Source: Cryptomeria japonica
Taxonomy: Eukaryota; Streptophyta; Pinopsida; Cupressales; Cupressaceae
NCBI RefSeq assembly: GCF_030272615.1
Contig: NC_081415.1
Location: 191,298,270-191,362,269, forward strand
Length of the DNA stretch: 64,000 nt
Direction: 5' to 3'
Both the position numbers and the translations under genes were made by a program. The notes beneath the pieces were generated by a model. That model was not told where the DNA came from. It was given only the letters and a program-made list of their open reading frames with translations, and did not search any database. How positions within the stretch are numbered: position 1 is the first letter of the stretch; the number at the start of each line of letters is the position of its first letter. This document shows positions 55,056-64,000 of the stretch, piece by piece.

Positions 55056-56506
55056 TGTTGGCATGTGCAGATGTTGATGAGATGAAGATGACTCGTAAAT
55101 TTGATAGAGATTGTTGGCTAGATGATGATTATACAGTTGTAAGTTGTTTCAAGACTTTATTTGTGTTGTCATTGATTGTAACCATGTTTTTTTAGTTATC
55201 TAAGTCATCTAGACCTACTAGTGGAGGAATGTGTTAGATAGAAAAACTGCTAAGTTGTTGTAAACAAGTAAACAAGAACAAAGCGATGATGAAGAGACCA
55301 GTACGGATGATTGGTGAAGAGTTAGACATTTTGGTTTTACAGGAGTGTTGAAGATGGGAACATGCACCTATTTTCCAAACCACATTAACAAATTTGATGT
55401 ATTGAGTGAGTTATGATTAACTATTGTGAACTCTATGAAGAAGAACATATACCGGTAACAGATCTTTAATAGATATTGATTTAAGGTTTGGCGGTGGATC
55501 TTATCATGTTCATAACTTAGTGATGACATGTCATGATCTGTGTGTAATAATAAGATGGTGTTTGAGTGCGTACAAGGATCATATTTCTTGGGAAACAACA
55601 AAGTGCTTAGTAAAATGTGACAAGGGTTTGATCGCTTATCAAATCGATGTGTGATGATGTGTCATGATCATTCAACAGTGGAAATTGTCTAGAAATTTAC
55701 TGTAATAATTTGTAATATATTCTGGTAGATTGTTTTGCTATGCTAAATGTAAATTCATTGTATTTTAAATGTAGTTAGGGTTATGTACCTGACCTAACTT
55801 AAAAGTGTATTTAGGGCTAGTTGGAGAAGAGATTGTGTGTCGATAGTTTGAGAGAAGGTGTTGCCGAATAAGATTGAAGTGTTTGCATGTGTGTAGAAGA
55901 GTTGTGCTAAAAAGGACCTGTACTAGCAAGAAAGGAAATGTTGTGATCAGATCATTTGCCCTGTTGTTCCCTACCAGTTACAATAGTTTAAAATCCCTTA
56001 ACCGGTTAGATCCTAACATGTCTTATATTGTAAATCCCTTCATCGAGTATCTCATTAAATTGAGTTCAAAATCCTCTAACATGGTTACTCCTAACAGGGT
56101 AGAGTTTCTAACAAGGCTAAGGTAAAATATCTTAACCGTGTGACTCCTAACAGGGTCTGCTCTTAACTGAGCATATTGTAAGCTCTTAAATGGGCTAGTG
56201 CTTTAATCAAGTGCATTCCAAAAGAGCAAATATGTTGTGGGTACTAATTCCCACTGTGGTTTTTCCCATTTGGGTTTTCACGTGAAAAATCTATGTGTTC
56301 ATGTGGTGGTTGCATTGTTGATTTATGAATTTGATATATTTACATTGTTTAATTAATTATGAACACTTGAGTGAATGGTTTGGTAAATAATCTTATGAAG
56401 ATTGTTTGAATAATTACCGGTACATTTTTTTGAAGTATTGCATCTATTGTTTTACTATTGATTCACCCCCCCCCTCCTCAGTAGTAACTAGATCCTCATA
56501 ATAACA
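55056..56506 (+). repeat. 3' LTR of element D
   Basis: 1,451 bp, TGTTGGCATGTGC...AATAACA. The end motif gattcaccccccccctcctcagtag is present. The repeated 'cctaac-gggt-ga' phrases (56000-56170) are shared with the 5' copy. Confidence 0.88.
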
Positions 56507-57583
56507 TACATACCATTACTTTTGGACCAACAACACCAATATCCCATATCATAATAATAGATTTGACATCAATGACAACAAAGACTTATATGTGCAATAG
56601 AGAATTATCTTGGCCAGTCCTAATAGACAACCTCACTGTCAACAAACTGCCACAACCAACTACATCATCTAAGAAACTAAGAACTTGAAAACATGATACT
56701 GCAACATCCACAAAAGATAGACATTATATCTATAATTATAGGCTATGAACATCAAGAATTGGAGGAACGTAAAAAATTATTCCATGAAGACATTTAAATA
56801 CTCTTTCTTGCATATTGAAACTTCCACTACACTAACCTTTCAAAATCAACTCATACTTACTCAACATCACCAGAAAACAACATAGCAACATTTGGATAAT
56901 CATTTTTGGACCATCCATAGCATCCACACAAATGAGAAACATCAATGACAACAAGTTTGATGTCAATGACCACACAACACAAGTTTCCAACAATGCCAAC
57001 AAAAACCTTTTGATAGACCTATGCCCTATATGAATTATAACTAGCCAAAAATGTTTAAGCCTTGTAGAAATGGAAATATTTTTCCATGATAGAAGATTTG
57101 TATTGAAGATGGATCATTTAGGATTAAATTATATCTTCACCTTATAAATCTCAACACTCATTAATGGTCATGAATAGATCTTAAGTGTTATATTTTTTAT
57201 ATTAAGTACATTAAAGATAAGGAAAAACAAATTTGTTAATTCTTTGAATAACTATACATATATATTCATGATATTTATAGTTTAAATAATCTCTAAGAAA
57301 TATGTGTTACAAAATTTAATAGTATTATTTCCACTATCCAAGAGAGAAGTTATCTTAGAGGATAAAACTATGGACTAAATTTTATTTTTATAAGTTTTAA
57401 GTAAAAGGATTAAATTGAGATACCATGATAGACTATATGTTCTCAGTCAAGTAAATATTAACATTATAGTATTTCCGGAGGTTCATTTTAATCAACAAGA
57501 AAGTCAAATAAGGGTGAATCAACTAAAATTATATTTGTGTACACTTATTTTTTGTTGGAGCTAAATTTTGTTATTAACTAGTA
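56507..57583. other. AT-rich spacer between D and C
   Basis: No supported gene. The phrase 'catcaatgacaacaa' occurs near 56570 and 56942. Near 57475-57545 the plus strand reads a short string resembling the extreme C-terminus of a gypsy integrase (QIRVNQLKLYL), too short to assign. This is the target sequence of element C. Confidence 0.4.
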
Positions 57584-57588
57584 GACAA

Positions 57589-58315
57589 TGTTGGCATATG
57601 CACACTCCAATGAGACATTGTAGGTGATTGAAGGTTTTTTCATTGATGGCAACCTTACAATCCTATGACACCGACAAGGCATTACACCGGCACAGAGGCC
57701 AACATGATTTTTATTATATTGTATTTTGTTTATTATTGTAAAATCTTTGTAAGCCGACTTGGCATCATTGTAAAATGACTCTTATATAAGAGAGATCATT
57801 GTAGAACATTTGTAGGTAAGTAAGAAGATCATATTTAGGCAAAATAAGGCAGACCTATTATGCAAATTATAGGTTAAGGGTTTATGTAAGAAGTAGAGCA
57901 GAAACCGGTACTAGATCTAGCATTATAGATGTTATTCTGAAGTTGTACAAGATATTGGATTTGTATAATCCATCATTGTAAGTCAGTGAGACTTCCCATT
58001 TAGCAGTGAGCTCTAGGCAATTGGCCTTCCTGCATGTGCAGGCCCCTCTTGTAGCAGTAATATTCTCTTATTGGCCAGTAAGTGAATATTGTGGGTCACA
58101 AATCCCACCGAGGTTTTTCCCACATCAAGTTTCCTCATTAAATCATTGTGTTATGGTGTGTTTTTCATGTGGTTTCTTTTAATTCTATTTATTGCATTAT
58201 TTCTTGCATACCGATACATTGTTATAATATGTTCTACATGTTTAAGTTAAGAAATTCTATTCACCAGTTAGATACCGATTCACCCCCCCTCTCAGTATTT
58301 GTGGGAATCCTAACA
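57589..58315 (+). repeat. 5' LTR of element C
   Basis: 727 bp, TGTTGGCATATGC...CCTAACA. A TATA box TATATAAG is at 57783-57790. Relative to the 3' copy it lacks about 75 bases of 'acaccaacac'-type sequence near 57690 and has 12 extra bases (gtaggtgattga) near 57618. Confidence 0.9.
57783..57790 (+). promoter_or_regulatory. TATA box of C LTR
   Basis: TATATAAG in the context atgactcttatataagagagatcattg. The same string is in the 3' LTR at 61909-61916. The element A LTR has a weaker version (catatatgtatgagatcatt). Confidence 0.5.
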
Positions 58316-58317
58316 AT

Positions 58318-58329
58318 TGGTATCAGAGC
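58318..58329 (+). promoter_or_regulatory. primer-binding site of element C
   Basis: TGGTATCAGAGC, a full match to the usual initiator methionine tRNA site, two bases after the LTR end. Confidence 0.88.
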
Positions 58330-58386
58330 TTGGTCCTCTATTTTCAGAAGCCTAACAACTTGAAGAAGATCTTGACACCGGTAGAT

Positions 58387-59547
58387 ATGGAAAATCTAAT
58401 GAAGCAACTAGAAGCAGCTCTTTCAGACTATGATGCAGAGAAACTGAAAAATATCAAACTAGAAGATGATCTAAAGGCAGCCCAGGATATCATTCAAGCA
58501 CTTCAAGAAAATCTTACCATTTCAAGAAACAAGAGAAGAGAACTTTGTGAAAAGAAGCAAAATGAGAATGATGAAAAAGAAACTCTCAATGATATGATAA
58601 ACAAGTTGAAACAAGAGAACATGAAAACAAAGAATGAGATTCAGGATATGAATATGAGATTTTGTAAGGAAATTGAAGATAGAAAGAAGAATGAAGAAGA
58701 TTTGACCAGAAGACTAAGTGATGCTACAAATGAAAACACAAGAGTTAGTTATGAAAATGATTTGTTGAAGATAGATCTGATGCACACTTAGAATGACTCT
58801 AATGAACTTATGAGGCAGAAAGAAGTCTTAGAAAGAGAACTAGATACTACAAATCAACATAAAGAGAAATTCAAGAAAAGCTCAGAGGAACTTGGTAACT
58901 TGCTGAAGAATCAAAAACCTACAGGTGACACTTCTGGAATTGGCTTTGAAGTTGGTGAAAGCTTCGGTACTGCAAATACACAGGATCATAGCAAACCGGT
59001 AAGGCAACCTAATGCTTATAAATTCAATGGAAAATGCTTTAACTGTAACAAGTATGGTCATAGAAAAAATGAATGTAGATCTAGAAATTATCAGAATATC
59101 AACACACCCACCAGTCAATGTTCAAAATGCAACAAAGTTGGTCACAACTCTGAAAATTGCAAAATGAATGTGAGATGTTATGTTTGTGGAAGATTTGGAC
59201 ACCTATCTAATCAATGCAGAACACAAACTGGCATAGGTTATGGGAAAGCTATTCAGAAGAATAATGTGACTTGTTATGCATGTAACAAGATTGGGCATAT
59301 TGAAAAATTCTGTAGAAGTAAAGGATCACCAGCAGACAACAAAATTTCTAGCTTGAAAGGTAAAGAAAAAGTTGAAGAGGTTAAGCAAGAATTCTCAAAA
59401 CAATGGATTAGAAAGTCAGACCTAAATATTGTTGGGAATACTCCTCCACTGGTAGAACCAATCAACACTTCACCAGTAGGACAGAGTGAGGCTTCACCGG
59501 CAGGACATAGTAATACTCCACCGGCAAGAAGCTCTTCATCAAATTGA
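58387..59547 (+). pseudogene. gag-like coiled-coil protein with four CCHC knuckles (element C)
   Basis: ATG 58387, only 57 bases after the primer-binding site, opens a frame of about 387 codons. It is broken by one TAG at about 58789, with no frameshift. Residues 1-170 are a Lys/Glu/Asn-rich coiled coil (KNIKLEDDLKAAQDIIQALQ). Residues ~217-310 hold four knuckles: CFNCNKYGHRKNEC, CSKCNKVGHNSENC, CYVCGRFGHLSNQC and CYACNKIGHIEKFC. The tail is Pro/Ser/Thr-rich with tandem 'SPAG-S-TPP' phrases. No capsid domain precedes the coiled coil. RNA binding is inferred. Whether it replaces Gag or helps package the RNA in a partner's particles is unknown. Confidence 0.8.
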
Positions 59548-59850
59548 AGAAAATTTTCTTGAGGGTTTGGAAATCAATGAGACATATGCTATAATTCCTT
59601 CGATTAATGGTGAAAATTTGGAAATTACTTCTATACTGGCATACAATGTTAAGTGACTACTTAACCAACATACATAAAATGTGGTAGATGGCAAAATAAA
59701 CATTATAAATTTGAGGTTTTGGCTCCATTTCACTTCACCGAGATTTCAAACATTCAAAGAGCACAAAATTTGCAAAGCTAAGGGATTTTGAGCAAAGAGG
59801 CAAAGCACTTCAGCAATCAATCCATCCAAAGGCAGAAAAAGGTATTTATC
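59548..59850 (+). other. spacer between the two ORFs of C
   Basis: About 300 non-coding bases homologous to 13897-14200 in A. Confidence 0.6.
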
Positions 59851-61446
59851 ATGGCATCCTCCTCTGCACCCAAATTCATAGAAAATAGTAGTCAAGGTTA
59901 TAAAATGCCCTAGGCCCGTATTTCAACTAGTTCCTGAGGTAGCTAAGAAAGAAGACAATGTAGGTCCTTTTTCCCAAATTCCAAAGGGAGTTTTTTCGCA
60001 TAAGATCCCCAAATATATATTCATTGCAACATAGAGGAATTAGGAGATGAATAAATCACAAGCATGTATAAGACTGTTATATGTGACAATTCTGGTAATG
60101 TAAAACCAGAACATAAAATTGTTGAAACCCTAGGATTCACTGAAATCCTCTGCATTCCCAAATTTCCCAAGGAGCTGATTAGGATAGCTTTGAGCAGGGT
60201 ACATGGTTCATTCTTTTGGCTTGATTCAGTACACAATAAAAAAGGAAGCTGTGAAAGCAGTAACAGGGTTACCTTCCACCGGTAATAGACCAGAAAAGAC
60301 TAAGAAGGTCTCCAATGACCTAGTAATGAACTTAACTGGTGCAACATCAGACAGAAGGTCTCTGAGAGTTAATGATGTGACTGATATAAATGTGAGATTT
60401 GTTAGCATGATTTTAGGGTACAAAGCAACTCATGCAAGAAGACTTAACTTAGTTTCTAGTTTATGCATTAAAAGTGCTTATGACATGGTTAAAGACAATG
60501 TGAAAATTGATGTATGTGAATGGTTAAAAGATGAGTTGATTGATAACTTAGGCAAAATCAAGAAGGATAAGAAATGGAAACACAGACTGACCTACCAGAG
60601 GTCACTGCAAGCTTGGTTACTTCCTCCACCAGTGGAATTTAGAATGTTGGTTCCTCCTCAATAGGTTACAAATCAACTAATGTAACTGAAGTACTTTTGG
60701 ACTCCATCAAAAAGATAACAAATTGTGGTTCACAGGCTTATAAAGCTATAGATGACACAATCCCAATTTTGAAGGTAATAGCTCCTAACTATAACATAGA
60801 CAATAAGGATTCTTTAAAACAACTTGATACTTTGTGTAAATACATCACTGAGAACACAGTAACTATTGAGCAAATAAAGGAAGAGACATTGAAGAATAAG
60901 GTAGAAATTGAAAAGCAAAAATTCTTTGAAGATCAAATAAAGAAGTGTACTAGGGAATTCGACACACTTCTACTGGAACTATGCAACTTATTAAAGGAAT
61001 TTAAAACTCTGTATAAAGATACTTGTAGGACAAACTTTTTGATAGTAGACATAGATAAGAAAATGAGCAAAGTATAGGATGAAATCAATAAACTTGAAGA
61101 CAATTTTGTTAACTCACCTGATACATTATCAGTTTTTGAGAAAAGGATAACAAGTTTTGAGGAAGAATTACTTAAGCTAGAAAGAGAAAAGGAGAGAATA
61201 GTAAATAAGGCAAAACATTTGAGACTAAGATTGAGTCCAAGTCTGGACTATCTAGCATCATTATAGAAGGAAATATCTGAGGCACTAGTACAGGGATAGA
61301 GAACATCGACAGAGCATATGCAGCACCTCACCGGTACAGTTAAAAGAACAAAGACATCAATAAAGGATAGCAAGAAGTTTATGGAAAGTATAAACTTGAT
61401 TTTGGCAGATCTTTTTCAAATTGTAACCACCCAGTTACAAGGTTGA
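59851..61446 (+). pseudogene. accessory ORF of element C, internally deleted
   Basis: It starts ATGGCATCCTCC. The N-terminal 200 bases have several stops. Readable segments: 60064-60230 (ETLGFTEILCIPKFPKELI, ALSRVHGSFFWLDSV), 60203-60580 (AVTGLPSTGNRPEKTKKVSN, DINVRFVSMILGYKAT, CEWLKDELIDNLGKIKKDK), then after a junction near 60575-60590 the C-terminal coiled coil 60680-61446 (SQAYKAIDDTIPILKVIAP). The part between, about 1.75 kb in A (about 22316-24062), is missing. I do not recognise the fold. The 'VHGSFFWLD...EAVKAVTGLP' style occurs in hypothetical proteins of plant retroelements, but I cannot name the family with certainty. Confidence 0.65.
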
Positions 61447-61655
61447 GTGAGACTACAACTCTACTAACATCTTGGCAACCTTTGTCATTGATGCCAAAGG
61501 GGGAGTAGTAGTATGAGAAAATAAGAAAATAACTGACAGAAGACTTATCTGCTCAGGGGGAGCTCTTATATTTTTGGAAACATTTTTGGATTACAGTTTT
61601 GGATACACTTTTGAATTTTCTCATGAGTGTTACCATCAATGCCAAAGGCGGAGAC
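61447..61655 (+). other. 3' untranslated region of C with palindrome and polypurine tracts
   Basis: Palindrome cctttgtcattgatgccaaagg at 61479-61500 plus gggag. 'ctcagggggagc' lies near 61552. The LTR-adjacent tract 'atgccaaaggcggagac' ends at 61655; it has two changes from the consensus atgccaaagggggagat. Confidence 0.72.
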
Positions 61656-62444
61656 TGTTGGCATATGCACACTCCAATGAGACATTGAAGGTTTTGTCAT
61701 TGATGGCAACCTTACAATCCTATGACACTGGAAAGGCATTGCACCAACACTAGCAAGATCAGACTCTACACCAACACTCAGACCACCGGCACTGACAGAG
61801 AAAGGAAGCATACCGACACAGAGGCTGACAGGATTTTTGTTATATTGTATTTTGTTTATTATTGTAAAATCTTTGTAAGCCAACTTGGCATCATTGTAAA
61901 ATGACTCTTATATAAGAGAGATCATTGTAGAACATTTGTAAGTAAGTAAGAAGATCATATTTAGGTGAAATAAGGCAGACCTATTATGTGAATTATAGGT
62001 TAAGGGTTTATGTAAGAAGTAGAGCAGAAATCGGTACTGGATTTGGCATTATAGATTCTATTCTAAAGCAGTACAAGATACTGGATTTGTATAATCCATC
62101 ATTGTAAGTCACTGAGACTTCCCATTGAGCAGTGAGCTCTAGGTAGTTGGCCTTCCTGCATGTGTAGGCCCCTCTTGTAGCAGTAATATTCTCTTATTGG
62201 CTAGTAAGTGAATATTTTGGGTCACAAATCCCACCAAGATTTTTTCCACACTAGGTTTCCTCGTTAAATCATTGTGTTATGGTGTGTTTTTCATGTGGTT
62301 TCTTTTAATTCTATTTATTGCATTATTTCTTACATACCGGTACACTGTAATAATATGTTCTACATGTTTTAAGTTAAGAAATTCTATTCACTAGTTAGAT
62401 ACTAATTGAACCCCCCCCTCTTAGTATCTGTGGGAATCTCAACA
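61656..62444 (+). repeat. 3' LTR of element C
   Basis: 789 bp, TGTTGGCATATGC...TCTCAACA, followed by gacaa. It carries the full 'acaccaacactcagaccaccggcactgac'-like tract that is deleted in the 5' copy. TATATAAG lies at 61909-61916. Confidence 0.9.
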
Positions 62445-62449
62445 GACAA

Positions 62450-64000
62450 AGATACAATAATGTGTCTTGCTAATGGCTAAACCATGGTTTTCATCTAAAA
62501 TCATTCTAGAATTGAAAAATGCATTGGAGACTTGGTCTAATTAAGAGAAGTTAAATATAAGATTTGGGGTTTTGATCTAAGCCTTTGATGCAGGAGCATC
62601 CCCTGTTCTTGGCAATCTTGCATCAACCAAAAACATTTCTTGTTCAGTTTCAGAAATTCTTTTTGCACTTTGTTGCATTTACTCAGCGGATCTGGTGCAA
62701 GAGCACCTAGTTGAGTAAAACTCCTATTTTTTGAGTTTTTAATGCTTTCATGTTTGTAATATCTTGCGTTAGGTTGATAATGTTGTTTTAGGTTGTTATG
62801 AGTCATGTGTAGTGGTTTTGATCTCATTTTGGGCTTAAGAGATCAAATTTTACATTTCAGCCTTTGAGTTGACAATTTTTGGCAAAAAAGTGCAAAATTG
62901 CTAAAAAGGTCTTCTAATACTTTCAAAAGCATTGAAACATGTTTGATAGGTGTTTCTAGGCATGTCTAAGTTGATTAGACAATTTGACAAGGTTAGATTG
63001 TCAAAAATGCCTTTTTGAGCAAAAAATATTGTCATTTGGCTAAAAAAGTTGTCAAAATTATCAATTTTTGTGTTTTTCTTGCAAAACATGGTTATGGAAG
63101 CCTCTTGTCCATGCTGAGCTTGATAACCACCTTTTTTGGACTATAAAAAAACCACTATTTTCTTTGAATAAGGTTTGTGATTTTTTAACAAGAGGTTTCT
63201 CAATAAACTCATGAATTAATGGCTTTATGACTGGTTTTTTGATCTTTTAGTGCATTGGTCCGTACTGTACCTTCTTAATCCATACTGTACCTTTGGGAAA
63301 GTGTACATAGTACTTGTATAGTTCCTTTTAGTTGATTGTGGTATTGGTTTCTTCTGAAAGTTTGATTTTTACAAAATTATTTCCAAACTATGTGCTTGCT
63401 GCCCTGTCAAGGGTTTGAAGCTCCAAAATGACTCCACTTGACTAATCCATGCTTGCGATCCCACAATATGGATTCAGTCAAGTTGGAACTCATGTATATA
63501 ATGTACATATGCTTTTTTTTAAGCCAAAATGGTGGTTGGAAGAAGCATTTGAGTGAATACTAGGCAAGTATTGATTACTCGGCTAGTAGTGTGTTTAAAA
63601 CTCAAGTTTTGCACCCAAAGTCTAATTTGGAGTGAACAAATAAATGAGACAAAGGTCTAGACATATGGCCAATGGTGTGTAAGATCACATTTTCTCATTT
63701 TTTGAGCTTGATCCAATCAAACTTTATCATTTTTGTAAGCAAACAATGAGTTCACTGTTTTTATGATTTGTATTTTGACAAAATGCTCATGGAATGCTTT
63801 AAGAGCATAATCCAAGCCTTGAATCATTAAGGCATTGTAATAGCAGGTTTGTCAAATGTTTGAAAACCTCATTGAGGCTCTATGCAAGTTAATACTTCTT
63901 GTAAAACAGGTCCAAAAAGTGCAGCAATAGTCTGACTGGTAAAGGGCAGCAAATTGACAGACTCGATGACATTTCTCTTCATTTTCAGTTGCTTGCCAAG
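62450..64000. other. AT-rich stretch without recognisable gene
   Basis: No supported gene, LTR boundary or RNA gene. The phrase 'ccgtactgtacctt' is nearly repeated at 63261-63295, and 'tttttgagc' and 'gtcaaaa' phrases are frequent. It may be the leader or LTR of a further old element continuing right of the window. Confidence 0.4.

Larger units (their letters stand above)
49656..56506 (+). mobile_element. element D: Ty1/copia retrotransposon with truncated 5' LTR
   Basis: The 3' LTR (55056-56506) is complete. The 5' LTR is present only from about 49656, so roughly the first 570 bases are missing and no target duplication can be read. Gag, protease, integrase, RT and RNase H are in copia order on the plus strand with many nonsense codons, often TAG where Trp or Gln is expected. 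Proteins are close in sequence to those of element B (for example QMDVKS, FVDDIIF), so D and B are related lineages. Confidence 0.85.
57589..62444 (+). mobile_element. element C: compact pol-less LTR retroelement, same family as A
   Basis: 4,856 bp, LTRs 57589-58315 and 61656-62444, perfect target duplication gacaa (57584-57588 and 62445-62449). Internal ORFs are a coiled-coil/four-knuckle gag-like protein and an accessory helical protein. No trace of protease, integrase or RT is found. It shares ORF order, primer-binding site, 3' palindrome and LTR sequence with A. Internal deletions differ between the two copies. Confidence 0.9.

Noticed and set aside
57475-57545. Possible gypsy integrase C-terminus in the D-C spacer
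   Set aside because: Only about 20 residues are suggestive and no core domain precedes them, so it is too weak to annotate as a gene.

Overview
This window looks like intergenic DNA from a large-genome seed plant. It holds no convincing host gene, tRNA or rRNA. It consists almost entirely of LTR retrotransposons inserted next to and inside one another. The family content (Ty1/copia elements with Sirevirus-like 3' ends, and a 16.5 kb Ty3/gypsy element of Tat type carrying an antisense plant mobile domain ORF) is plant-specific. A gymnosperm is my guess from the nesting and the slow decay; that is inference, not something read directly.

Layout, left to right. 1-1563 is a decayed helical ORF of unknown function. 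1564-2460 is AT-rich and blank. 2461-4640 is a GC-richer block of diverged direct repeats. 5183-9450 is the 3' part of a copia element (H): a zinc-knuckle gag remnant, a hairpin, polypurine tracts and a 2.4 kb LTR. 9451-11964 is the 5' end of a gypsy element (G: LTR end, PBS, leader). Element A (11965-25971, + strand, target duplication ttggg) interrupts this sequence. Element A is itself split by copia element B (14570-22242, - strand, duplication aattc). A short CCAAGTC-rich remnant (25977-26262) resumes at 49408. In between lies copia element E (26263-49402, - strand, duplication atgaa). Inside E's reverse transcriptase gene sits gypsy element F (27792-44278, + strand, duplication caaac). 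Copia element D (49656-56506, + strand) has lost the start of its 5' LTR. Element C (57589-62444, + strand, duplication gacaa) belongs to the same family as A. 62450-64000 is AT-rich and blank.

Four insertions (A, B, E and F) plus C have LTR pairs bounded by perfect 5 bp target duplications. The order A then B, and E then F, is therefore read directly from the sequence.

The two most unusual things are F and the A/C family. F has a 7.46 kb gag-pol in one unbroken reading frame, with 11 internal stop codons and no frameshift that I can see. A 625-codon antisense plant mobile domain ORF carries seven more internal stops. All 18 stops are TGA or TAG and none is TAA, yet F's two LTRs differ at only four of 780 positions by eye. 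F also carries the same degenerate CGTCTGTG array in its sense leader and, in inverted orientation, upstream of the antisense ORF. A and C encode no reverse transcriptase or integrase. They carry a coiled-coil protein with four CCHC knuckles but no capsid domain, followed by a long, helical ORF of unknown function.
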